A stretch of DNA of 64,000 nucleotides from Syntrophaceae bacterium UBA7520. Lineage in GTDB: Bacteria; Desulfobacterota; Syntrophia; Syntrophales; Smithellaceae. Both the position numbers and the translations under genes were made by a program. The notes beneath the pieces are model-generated. The model did not search any database, was not told the origin of the DNA, and saw only the letters and a list, made by a program, of their open reading frames with translations. Where the stretch lies: positions 346 to 64,345 of the forward strand of contig DLNC01000025.1 in NCBI GenBank assembly GCA_002478265.1, given 5' to 3'. Below, one piece after another: positions 8,219 to 15,302 of this stretch (positions are counted from its first letter, which is position 1; every line of letters begins with the position of its first letter).

Positions 8219-8917
8219 TTGGATTTAATATTACAAGGGATCATCAAGGCTTTTCATCTGATTGTCAGCTTTGATCCGGAAGTGATCAGCATTACCTGGC
8301 TGTCCCTGAAAATATCGGGGACAGCCACGTTGATCAGTCTGTTTGTCGGTGTCTCCGTGGGCGTGGCCGTGGCGCTAAATGATTTTTTCGGCAAGCGCCT
8401 GGTCATCAGCATCATCAACACGGGCATGGGTTTACCGCCGGTCGTGGTCGGACTTTTTGTGACAATAATGATCTGGCGCAGCGGGCCTTTCGGCTTTTTG
8501 GAGATTCTCTATACGCCATACGCGATGATCATCGCGCAGGCAGTCATTGCCACACCGATTGTCATGGGTATATCGCTGGCAGCCATTCAGAATCTGCCGC
8601 CTAATTTGCGCTTGCAGATTTTGTCGCTGGGCGCCAGCCGCCTGCAAATGGTTTGGGTGCTGGTAAAAGAATCACGTCTGCCGCTTCTGGCTGCGGTAAT
8701 GGCCGGTTTTGGCGGCGTCATTTCTGAAATCGGCGCCTCCATTATGGTCGGCGGAAATATTAAAGGATATACGCGGGTCTTGACCACCGCCACGGTCATG
8801 GAAACGGGCAAAGGCAATTTTGATCTGGCGATCGCGCTGGCCATCATTTTACTGCTTTTGGCCTTTACAATTAATTTTCTCCTCACGCAGATTCAACAAA
8901 GGCAGCAATCCAGATGA
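8219..8917 (+). CDS. tupB: Tungstate ABC transporter permease TupB
   Basis: The 232-residue inner-membrane permease of the binding-protein-dependent type, with five to six membrane segments (about 20-45, 58-85, 90-120, 145-165 and 200-222). The EAA-type cytoplasmic loop is seen as LGASRLQMVWVLVKESR near residues 140-156. The segment GGVISEIGASIMVGGNIKG near 163-181 is characteristic of TupB. The start is a TTG at 8219, 17 bases after the tupA stop, with a weak GAGG ahead of it; no better in-frame start fits the hydrophobic N-terminus. Its last codons overlap the tupC start by 4 bases. Confidence 0.92.
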   Translation: MDLILQGIIKAFHLIVSFDPEVISITWLSLKISGTATLISLFVGVSVGVAVALNDFFGKRLVISIINTGMGLPPVVVGLFVTIMIWRSGPFGFLEILYTPYAMIIAQAVIATPIVMGISLAAIQNLPPNLRLQILSLGASRLQMVWVLVKESRLPLLAAVMAGFGGVISEIGASIMVGGNIKGYTRVLTTATVMETGKGNFDLAIALAIILLLLAFTINFLLTQIQQRQQSR

Positions 8918-9999
8918 AACAATCACCTCTTTTATCCGCAGAGAATCTGGTAGTGAAACGCGGCAAGGTTACCGTGCTGAATGTTGATGAACTTAAAGTA
9001 TTCACCGGGCGAACACTCGCGCTTATCGGTCCCAACGGCGCGGGCAAGTCCACGCTTTTGCTGACTTTGGCCGGGCTTCTGCCGATGGTGAGCGGAAAAA
9101 TTTATTTTCAGTCGCGGCAGGTCAGCAGTTTTTCAGACTTGGTCATGCTGCGGCGCAATGCCGCGGTAGTTTTTCAGGAGCCGCTCTTGTTGAATATGAG
9201 TGTGGAAAAGAATGTTGCCGTGGGGCTTAAATTCCGTAATCTCAGCAGAGCGCAGATAAAAAATAGCGTTGATGAAGCGCTAGCCTATTTCGGCATTGAG
9301 CAGTTGGCGAAACGCGCCGCCAAAACCCTTTCCGGTGGCGAATCCAAGCGCGTTTCTCTGGCGCGCGCCTTCGCCATAAAACCAAAAATAATACTTTTGG
9401 ACGAAGCGTTTAATTCGCTGGACCCGCCCACGCGTGAGGCGATTATTGATGATTTGCAAAATATTCTGCAAAAAACAAAGATTACCGCCGTGTTGGCGCT
9501 GCATGACCGGGAGGAAACACTGCGCCTGGCCCACGATGTCGCCGTGATGAGCGAGGGAAAAATCATTCAGCAGGGGACTACCGCGCAGGTGTTTCATCAG
9601 CCGATAAACGAATATATCGCTAATTTTGTCGGTACGGAAGTTATTCTGGAAGGTGTGGTTAAGAAGAGCGAGGCGGGATTAATGGAAGTTGCCGTTAGCG
9701 GCCATATAATAGAAGCGGTGGGTGACTTCAAAACGGGACAGAAAGTCTGCTGCTGCCTGCGGCCGGAGAATATTACCGTTTCCAAAACCGTACCCGAAAA
9801 AATAAGCGCACGCAATGTTTTTAAAGGCAAAGTTCTTAAGGCCGCCCGTCAGGCATACTTCTATAAACTTACGTTGGATTGCGGGTTTGTAATTTCCGCC
9901 TATATCACCATACCCTCTTTTGATGAACTGAACATTTGCGAAGGTGACACACTGGCTGTATCTTTTAAAGCCACGGCCGTGCATGTGATCAAGCGTTGA
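8914..9999 (+). CDS. tupC: Tungstate ABC transporter ATP-binding protein TupC
   Basis: ATPase of the tungstate importer, 361 residues. Walker A GPNGAGKST is near 39-47, the Q-loop in VVFQEPLLL, the signature LSGGESKRVSLARAF near 143-157, Walker B IILLDEAFNSLDP next, and the H-loop in LALHDREE. About 120 extra C-terminal residues (about 240-361) form a TOBE/MOP-like regulatory domain as in ModC, where oxyanion binding inhibits transport. The ATG overlaps the tupB stop by 4 bases. It converges with the antiporter gene on the other strand, only 10 bases apart, with no obvious terminator between them. Confidence 0.93.
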   Translation: MKQSPLLSAENLVVKRGKVTVLNVDELKVFTGRTLALIGPNGAGKSTLLLTLAGLLPMVSGKIYFQSRQVSSFSDLVMLRRNAAVVFQEPLLLNMSVEKNVAVGLKFRNLSRAQIKNSVDEALAYFGIEQLAKRAAKTLSGGESKRVSLARAFAIKPKIILLDEAFNSLDPPTREAIIDDLQNILQKTKITAVLALHDREETLRLAHDVAVMSEGKIIQQGTTAQVFHQPINEYIANFVGTEVILEGVVKKSEAGLMEVAVSGHIIEAVGDFKTGQKVCCCLRPENITVSKTVPEKISARNVFKGKVLKAARQAYFYKLTLDCGFVISAYITIPSFDELNICEGDTLAVSFKATAVHVIKR

Positions 10000-10009
10000 T
10001 TTGACGCAA

Positions 10010-11212
10010 TTACAGCCGATTAATAATATCCTTTGCGTCAGGCGCCTGGTCATCCAAAAGCGGTTCCTCCACCAGATGTCGCGGCAGAAAGAACTTGTTG
10101 GCGATAAGCGTTGGTATTACGGCGCTGGCAATCACAGCGCCGACAATCAGAGAATACTGTTCCTGAGAGATAATATTATTATTTAAACCATACAAGGCCG
10201 AGATCGTTCCAAACGTGAGGCCGGTGGACATGAGAAGTGTATAATACCATTTTTCTCTTTGGTTATCTCTGAAATTGCGGATAGCCGGATATAAACCGAA
10301 TATTTTTGAAATAACTTTGCTTAAGAAAAGCAAGACAAAAAATGTAGGAGCGGCAATAAGCGCGGGCAGAGAAACAAGCGCGCCGGCCCGCAAAAAATAC
10401 AGTGGCGTTAGAAAGCCGACGGTAAGAGTGCGCAATCTTCTCACAAAAGGGCCGTCTTTTTCCATTGTTCTTGCCAGCACCATGCCGATGATGTAAGCGG
10501 GGAGAACCGGTTCGCTGCCGGACCATAGAGCCAGAAGTCCCATCGCCAATAATATAAAAATCACCCATTTTGCCCGGATAGCTGCTGTTTTATACGCGAA
10601 GCGTTTGATGATGTAATCCGTCATAGGGCGCAGAAAGATGCTCAAAACAACCGTTGACCCGATAAAGATAAAAGTCTTGTAGGTGAACGGCGCAAAGATC
10701 AAACCAAGCGCGATGACTGTCCCCAGGTCATTGATAAAACAAGCTCCCAAAACGCCTTTGCCGAATTCCGTCGTGTTAAATCCGTATTCGAGCATGACCG
10801 CGTAAACAACAGCCATGGAAGTTGTGGAAAGAGCGATGCCGCAAAGCAGGCTTGCCTGGAGATTCCATCCAATGAGATAATAGGAGATAAAGGTGCATCC
10901 TAAAAAAGGAGAGAAAAAACCGACCAATCCGATAACCGAAACTTCTCTTATTTTGGATTTCATCGCGTCGGGATTTAACTCCGCGCCGGCGAGAAAAGTC
11001 AGCATTATAGCGCCCACACCCGTGCAAAATTTCAGCCAATCCGCGTTTAAAGAGAGATTTTCTAGCAGATTAAAATAGTAGGCCGTATATCCAATAGCCG
11101 CGCCGACCATGATTTCCATCAAGGCGATGGAGATTTTTAGGCGGTTGGCAAGGATGGTTGATAAAACGGCGGCAAAAAACCAAAGTGTGGCAAGTAAATA
11201 GATACTTTCCAT
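10010..11212 (-). CDS. Cation:proton antiporter (CPA2/KefB-like) under fluoride riboswitch control
   Basis: A 400-residue polytopic protein with about 12 hydrophobic segments, of the monovalent cation:proton antiporter family (Na_H_Exchanger domain). Family features include the unwound-helix region FLAGAELNPDAMKSK (about 95-109) and the helix with ND (GACFINDLGTVIALG, near 160-174). This acidic-site arrangement is typical of electrogenic CPA2 members. No C-terminal TrkA-N domain is present. Its ribosome binding site AGGAG (11220-11224) is part of a hairpin made with the 3' end of a fluoride aptamer directly upstream. By known fluoride regulons, antiporters help cells exposed to fluoride, perhaps by pH or Na+ homeostasis. 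An overlapping ATG at 11217 is out of frame. Confidence 0.9.
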   Translation of the reverse strand: MESIYLLATLWFFAAVLSTILANRLKISIALMEIMVGAAIGYTAYYFNLLENLSLNADWLKFCTGVGAIMLTFLAGAELNPDAMKSKIREVSVIGLVGFFSPFLGCTFISYYLIGWNLQASLLCGIALSTTSMAVVYAVMLEYGFNTTEFGKGVLGACFINDLGTVIALGLIFAPFTYKTFIFIGSTVVLSIFLRPMTDYIIKRFAYKTAAIRAKWVIFILLAMGLLALWSGSEPVLPAYIIGMVLARTMEKDGPFVRRLRTLTVGFLTPLYFLRAGALVSLPALIAAPTFFVLLFLSKVISKIFGLYPAIRNFRDNQREKWYYTLLMSTGLTFGTISALYGLNNNIISQEQYSLIVGAVIASAVIPTLIANKFFLPRHLVEEPLLDDQAPDAKDIINRL

Positions 11213-11290
11213 GACATGACTCCTGTTATTGAATTGGCAGGAGTCATTAGCAGTATCTGCGATTAGAGGTGAACTCCATCACCCGCGCGA
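11213..11290 (-). promoter_or_regulatory. Fluoride riboswitch (crcB motif), antiporter gene
   Basis: Read on the minus strand from 11284: GGGTGATGGAGTTCACC, a short variable stem (GCAG...CTGC), then CTAATGACTCCT. This is the fluoride aptamer core of G-A-T-G-G-x-G-T-T-C-x-C-C plus C-T-x-A-T-x-x-C-T-C-C-T. The canonical G in CTGAT is A here. The last aptamer bases ATGACTCCTG are perfectly complementary (10 bp, 12-base loop) to CAGGAGTCAT, which contains the gene's Shine-Dalgarno 7 bases before its ATG. Expected logic: without fluoride the hairpin hides the ribosome site; with fluoride the aptamer holds ACTCC and frees it. Confidence 0.9.
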
Positions 11291-11320
11291 AAAAGCATGT
11301 TTTTCAAAGCATGCGTCATT

Positions 11321-11340
11321 AATCAAATAATAATTTGATT
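11321..11340. promoter_or_regulatory. Perfect inverted repeat in the antiporter promoter region
   Basis: AATCAAAT and ATTTGATT form 8-bp arms around a 4-base centre. A TTGACA hexamer (minus strand, 11340-11345) abuts it, so the palindrome occupies the spacer between a likely -35 and a weak -10 of the antiporter promoter. It may be an operator for an unknown dimeric regulator acting in addition to the riboswitch; this is inference. Confidence 0.4.
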
Positions 11341-11371
11341 GTCAAGAATATTTAAATGTAAAATTAGTGTT

Positions 11372-11812
11372 TTATAATTTAAGCAAGCGCGCCGCTTCTT
11401 CCATCTGTTCCGGTGATTTGAGCTTTGCCAGCATCTGCGGGGATTCCTGGAAGTTTTCCAGCGCGTTGAAAAACTTATCCAGAACATCACCGCCGTAAGT
11501 AGGTATCAAGAAAAGATGAGTATGGGGAATTCTGCGTCCCCGCGCGTAAAGAAAAATAAAATCCGGCTTGAATTTATCCATCATTTTGTTGGCCATGATT
11601 TTGGCAACTTTGAACAAGCTGGCGTTTTCTTCATCCGTCAATTCATGCCACCAGGGAACATGACGCTTGGAGATGACCAAACAATGTCCTTTTGTATAGG
11701 GATGAATATCCAAGATGCACATGGATAAGTCATCTTCGTAAATCTTGTAGGCGGGGGCTTTGCCCGCTACGATATCACAAAAAACGCATTCACGGTCCTT
11801 TTCGTTCATCAT
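11372..11812 (-). CDS. HIT-family protein with variant catalytic motif
   Basis: A 146-residue member of the histidine triad nucleotide hydrolase/transferase superfamily (Hint/Fhit/Ap4A-phosphorylase-like). The N-terminal zinc pair C9-x-x-C12 (CVFCDIVAG) and the segment HPYTKGHCLVISKRH near 37-51 are typical. The triad motif reads H97-T-H99-L-F101, so the third histidine of the usual HxHxH is phenylalanine; the middle, catalytic histidine is kept. It is 74 bases downstream of the zinc-ribbon/HEAT gene on the same strand and may be the last gene of that run. Substrate unknown. Confidence 0.88.
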   Translation of the reverse strand: MMNEKDRECVFCDIVAGKAPAYKIYEDDLSMCILDIHPYTKGHCLVISKRHVPWWHELTDEENASLFKVAKIMANKMMDKFKPDFIFLYARGRRIPHTHLFLIPTYGGDVLDKFFNALENFQESPQMLAKLKSPEQMEEAARLLKL

Positions 11813-11855
11813 CTTTACAATTCCTCTCTTCTGATTTTAGATAGGGCTCAATGAG

Positions 11856-11878
11856 CTGTTTCCCGCAGCGGGAAACAG
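11856..11878. repeat. Perfect GC-rich palindrome between HEAT and HIT genes
   Basis: CTGTTTCCC and GGGAAACAG form a 9-bp stem around GCAGC. There is no T-run after it on the minus strand (the direction of transcription), so it is not a classical terminator. It could be a processing or stabilising hairpin between the two coding regions. Confidence 0.5.
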
Positions 11879-11886
11879 TTACGGTT

Positions 11887-12267
11887 TTACGGCTTATTCA
11901 ACGTCTCGATCATGTTTTTTACCAAATTGGAGCGATGTGTTTTGAGCTCATTAATCATTTTTCTGCTTTCCGGGCAATCGATTTTTTTCAGGGCTAAAAT
12001 AATTTCTCTGATCAAGTAATAATCCGATTCGTTTTTTAAAATGTCGGCAAAAACGGCAACCGCCTTTACGCTGCGCAGTTTGCCCAATGTTTCGACCGCC
12101 ATCATCCTGTTTTCTCGGATAGGGTGTCCCAGCGCGGAAATAAGTTTTTCTTCGAAGGATAACTTGTCGAAGTGTGTCAAATCGTAGCCGCATTTGGGAC
12201 AATTTACGGTGTCAGGCTCAATTTCCATCCAACATGACGGGCAGAAATTATGTTTAGGATAATTCAT
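11887..12267 (-). CDS. Zinc-ribbon plus HEAT-repeat protein
   Basis: A 126-residue protein with an N-terminal zinc ribbon (C9-P-S-C and C23-P-K-C) followed by two helical HEAT/PBS-lyase-like repeats. One repeat is near residues 45-75 (ALGHPIRENRMMAVETLGKL), the second near 75-110 (ILKNESDYYLIREIILALKKI). HEAT repeats bind proteins and zinc ribbons bind nucleic acid or protein, so it is probably an adaptor; no enzymatic site is visible. Its start overlaps the stop of the MFS gene by 4 bases, so the two are translationally coupled. No named family is recognised with confidence. Confidence 0.75.
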   Translation of the reverse strand: MNYPKHNFCPSCWMEIEPDTVNCPKCGYDLTHFDKLSFEEKLISALGHPIRENRMMAVETLGKLRSVKAVAVFADILKNESDYYLIREIILALKKIDCPESRKMINELKTHRSNLVKNMIETLNKP

Positions 12268-13451
12268 GGATGCTTACTTTTGTCTGACGACTGTTGATAT
12301 CTGGCCGCGAAGAGCAAGGGAACGGCTGAGATTTGCGTAACCAACGAAAATACGACAAGTGCGACGAGGGAAATTCCGTATAGAAATCCCATGAGCGCGC
12401 TGCCTATGAACCAGCAAAGACCAAAGACGCTGTTAAATATACCATAAGCGGTGGCCCGGCGTTGCTGGGGAATAGTATCGGCTACAATCGCGCGCAAAAG
12501 CGATTCCTGAATGCCCATGCCTATCCCCCATAACACGCATCCCGAAAGGGCTGACCATAATCCGCCTAAAAAAACCAAAGGAGCGAACAACGACGCCAGA
12601 AGAGTGCCGATAATAAGGCTTGTATAGCCGATACGATCATAAAGGTAGCCAAAGATAAGCGCCGCCAGGCCGTCTGTGCCCATGGCAACAGCGTAGAAAA
12701 CAGGAATCCATTCAGGCGAAAAAACATTTTTGTGGCTGAAGTGATAAGAAATGAGAGGATAGTCGGCAAAACCCGCGGCCATCAATCCCGCGGCCGCCAT
12801 ATAAATCCAGAATGTTTTGGGAAGGTGTTGTGGAAACGATCTGTAAGCTCTTTCCATTTTCCGCGGGGACGGATAAAGGAACCTGGCGCATACCAGAATA
12901 CTGATGGCCAATATCGCGGGAATAGCCAATAAGGCAAAACTGTATTTGTATGAGCCTTTGAGAAAAAAGATTAAAGCCACGAGAAGCGGCCCCAGGACAG
13001 CGCCGATTTGATCCAGTGCTTCGTGCAGGCCGAATCCCCACCCGCGTCCCGTTTGGTGGGTAGCGTAAGAAAGCATCGCGTCGCGCGCCGGTGTGCGTAT
13101 GGCTTTGCCCAGGCGTTCGGCAACGACCAGCGCTGCTGCCAGTTCCCAGCGGTCGACCAGCGCCAGAAGCGGCACGGCGGCGAGATTTATTGCGTATCCG
13201 ATAATCGTTATCGACCAGTATTGTTTTGTGCGATCGCTGATATAGCCAAAAATAAGACGCAAACCATATCCGATCAGCTCACCGAATCCTGCGATTAAAC
13301 CAATCAAAGCAGCGCTTGCGCCCAGGGCTCCGAGAAATGGCCCGGTAATGCTTCTTGCTCCTTCATAGGCCATGTCCGCAAAAAGGCTGACCAGGCCCAT
13401 CAAAATTACAAAAATCAACGCGTATTTTTTAGTGCCGCCCGTCTTATTCAT
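12264..13451 (-). CDS. MFS transporter
   Basis: A 395-residue major facilitator superfamily permease with about 12 membrane segments. The loop 2-3 motif is visible as FGYISDRTKQYW (near residues 68-79), and its second-half counterpart as FGYLYDRIGYTS (near 265-276). The segment RTPARDAMLSYATHQTGRGWGFGLHEALDQ near 118-147 resembles a subgroup of uncharacterised MFS proteins. The family exports or imports small solutes; the substrate is unknown. It starts 3 bases after the preceding small gene and overlaps the next by 4, so it sits inside the run of genes downstream of fluoride-controlled enolase. A role in anion or acid extrusion would be speculation. Confidence 0.88.
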   Translation of the reverse strand: MNKTGGTKKYALIFVILMGLVSLFADMAYEGARSITGPFLGALGASAALIGLIAGFGELIGYGLRLIFGYISDRTKQYWSITIIGYAINLAAVPLLALVDRWELAAALVVAERLGKAIRTPARDAMLSYATHQTGRGWGFGLHEALDQIGAVLGPLLVALIFFLKGSYKYSFALLAIPAILAISILVCARFLYPSPRKMERAYRSFPQHLPKTFWIYMAAAGLMAAGFADYPLISYHFSHKNVFSPEWIPVFYAVAMGTDGLAALIFGYLYDRIGYTSLIIGTLLASLFAPLVFLGGLWSALSGCVLWGIGMGIQESLLRAIVADTIPQQRRATAYGIFNSVFGLCWFIGSALMGFLYGISLVALVVFSLVTQISAVPLLFAARYQQSSDKSKHP

Positions 13452-13454
13452 TTT

Positions 13455-13895
13455 TTATTGGTTCAAAGCCGCTTTTAGTTCGTTGATCATTTGTTGTATG
13501 GCGGAAGCAATTTTTTCCAGATCTTCCGCCGCTTTGTCGCTTAACTTACCGTAACCGCGCATATATTTTGCCCTTGTCTCTTCCGCGGAGATATCGGCAA
13601 ATATCAGGCGGGTATTGATTGCGTTGAGCAAGGAAATGGAGGTAACATGAAATGCTATGCCTTTGTTCGCCAAGAGAGCATTCATTTTTTTCCGGATTAT
13701 TTTTAGTTGATCATGAAGCAAGTCTATTTTTTCCGGCGCTAAGTCCATGATATATTCGGAAAAAGGAGAAGGATTTTTCGCGTCATTGATAAGGAATTCT
13801 ATTTCGCTCAGCAACCTATTGATGCGCTTAAAATGTATGCCGATAACGCGTTGATGGTTTTCACCAAATTCTGAATGACGTTCCTTTGTTTCCAT
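13455..13895 (-). CDS. Small helical protein, unknown family
   Basis: A 146-residue soluble protein, predicted almost all alpha-helix from its heptad-like Leu/Ile/Ala spacing: IHFKRINRLLSEIEFLIND near 20-38, DLLHDQLKIIRKKMNALLA near 58-76 and AAEDLEKIASAIQQMINEL near 120-138. There are no cysteines, membrane segments or catalytic motifs that I recognise. It is packed tightly between the DUF6062-like gene (9 bases upstream) and the MFS gene (3 bases downstream), which indicates co-expression. It could be a four-helix-bundle partner of a neighbour. Function unknown. Confidence 0.75.
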   Translation of the reverse strand: METKERHSEFGENHQRVIGIHFKRINRLLSEIEFLINDAKNPSPFSEYIMDLAPEKIDLLHDQLKIIRKKMNALLANKGIAFHVTSISLLNAINTRLIFADISAEETRAKYMRGYGKLSDKAAEDLEKIASAIQQMINELKAALNQ

Positions 13896-13904
13896 AATTA
13901 CAAA

Positions 13905-14579
13905 TCAAGGGATAAAAGAAATACTTTTTAATCCGGCGATAAAATTAAGAGCGCGCCGCGGTGCATTTTTTTCGTTTTTGGTGCAGGTATGCCGTTGACG
14001 CGCTTCATTTTTCTTGTCATACGTAATTAGGTCGGATGTAATTTCAAGCAGGTGTTGTATCGCGTGAGTTAAAAGCATGCTTGCGATATCATCGGACTTG
14101 ACAACAGAGATTAACGAAGCCAAATGTTGCAGACAAAGACCATCTGACTCTGAATACGCCGCTTTACCGGCTGGAGTTTTTAAATAATCGGCTAATAACG
14201 CGATACTGTCTTTCTCTTCGCTTTGCAGCAGACGGCACACGCGGCAATTATCTTTGGATTTTGTCAGAAGAGTTGTGCCTTGTTTTTTAAGAGTCTCATT
14301 TTTCACTGCGTCGGTAAGATATTTTTCCAAAGCTGTTATCAGTGGCGGGAACCCTTTGGCGATACCACGTTCTGAATAGAAAGCAGCCAGTTGCCAGGTA
14401 TGAAAGGGGCAAAAACCATATTCCTGGGCAAAGTTTTCTCTCGCCTTTTCATCATAGGATAATGCCTGGGGCAAATCGGAAAACAGTTTAAAAAGTTCGT
14501 CCTCAAGCTGGCCGCATATAGGGCAGTTTGGCAGAGTGATCCTTTTTTTTAGGTCAGTTTCCACAGGCCTCTCCATCAT
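13905..14579 (-). CDS. DUF6062-like protein with two CxxC/CxxH zinc modules
   Basis: A 224-residue protein with a repeated metal-binding layout: C19-x-x-C22 with C57-x-x-H60, then C112-x-x-C115 with C149-x-x-H152. This is the pattern I associate with DUF6062-type proteins of anaerobes. Each half is one CxxC...CxxH module about 40 residues apart, implying an internal duplication and two zinc sites. The rest is helical; no membrane segment is seen. The ATG lies 26 bases inside the end of the ATPase gene, so the two are coupled. Function of the family is unknown to me. Confidence 0.75.
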   Translation of the reverse strand: MMERPVETDLKKRITLPNCPICGQLEDELFKLFSDLPQALSYDEKARENFAQEYGFCPFHTWQLAAFYSERGIAKGFPPLITALEKYLTDAVKNETLKKQGTTLLTKSKDNCRVCRLLQSEEKDSIALLADYLKTPAGKAAYSESDGLCLQHLASLISVVKSDDIASMLLTHAIQHLLEITSDLITYDKKNEARQRHTCTKNEKNAPRRALNFIAGLKSISFIP

Positions 14580-15234
14580 GCGGATATTTTGTTAAGGAAT
14601 GCAGGCGTAGATGCCTTTTTACGGTTTCATGCATGCCTAATGGATAGCCGCGGCTGATTTCCGCCAGCGCGGCAATTTGTTTTTTTGTCCAGGCAAGATT
14701 ATACTTTAAGGCAGCCTGTGTAAAATAGGCGGACGCTTCATGTTTAGACAAATGAGTCAATTCAATCATTTCTGCCGGATATAGCTGTGCCCTAAGGTCA
14801 AAAAGCTTTTGCCGGGGCAAAAACGATTCCACAATGGCGATGAAAAGATAGTTTCCCCCCAAAAGCAGCTCGCGTAAAAAAGCAAAACGATGTGTGGTTA
14901 CTTTAACAATATTGTCCAGGATAATAACCTGTTTTATATTATTTTTAGCGTCTGATTGAGAAAGAATGTAACGTTTCGCTTTGTAGCGTAGATTTTTGAC
15001 CGATTTATATCGGCGTTGGGGAAAAAATTGAGACATCAGCGCTTTTGCCATCTGGTCTGCCGTTTGGGAAAAATCAACAAGAGAAAATTGCCAGAGCCGG
15101 CTGTTTTCCGCTGCGAAACCTGCCGCCAGACTTGTCTTGCCTATGCCGAAAGATCCTTTAATAATGACATTATGGCCGTCTTTGAGCGCTTTCGTTATCT
15201 GCCGCAATTCCCGTTGCCGACCGACAAGGCACAT
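14554..15234 (-). CDS. AAA/Orc-type P-loop ATPase
   Basis: A 226-residue STAND/Orc-like ATPase. The N-terminus VGRQRELRQITKALKDG is the usual lead-in to the P-loop KGSFGIGKTS (near 26-35). Walker B is VIILDNIVKV near 120-129, and the end (LTHLSKHEASAYF, then AEISRGYPLGMHE) looks like the lid and sensor region of AAA_16 proteins. It is short, with no attached effector, so it probably works with the adjacent zinc protein. I chose the ATG at 15234 because GGAG precedes it by 9 bases; a GTG at 15261 would add 9 residues without a ribosome site. It lies behind the hairpin that follows enolase. Confidence 0.8.
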   Translation of the reverse strand: MCLVGRQRELRQITKALKDGHNVIIKGSFGIGKTSLAAGFAAENSRLWQFSLVDFSQTADQMAKALMSQFFPQRRYKSVKNLRYKAKRYILSQSDAKNNIKQVIILDNIVKVTTHRFAFLRELLLGGNYLFIAIVESFLPRQKLFDLRAQLYPAEMIELTHLSKHEASAYFTQAALKYNLAWTKKQIAALAEISRGYPLGMHETVKRHLRLHSLTKYPHDGEACGN

Positions 15235-15253
15235 AATAGTCATCTCCAAAAGT

Positions 15254-15285
15254 AGCTGCACCGCAAAATATTTTGCGGCGCAGCT
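15254..15285 (-). terminator. Long imperfect hairpin between enolase and the ATPase gene
   Basis: AGCTGC, one mismatch, CCGCAAAA, a two-base turn, TTTTGCGG, one mismatch, GCAGCT: a 14-bp stem ending about 20 bases before the ATPase start. On the minus strand it is followed by ACTTTTGG rather than a full T-run, so it may be a partial terminator or an RNA-processing hairpin that tunes expression of the genes behind enolase. Confidence 0.5.
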
Positions 15286-15302
15286 ATTGAAGTATCAACG
15301 CA

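Noticed and set aside
11856..11878. Palindrome as rho-independent terminator
   Set aside because: No T-run on the transcribed strand, so it is listed only as a palindrome.
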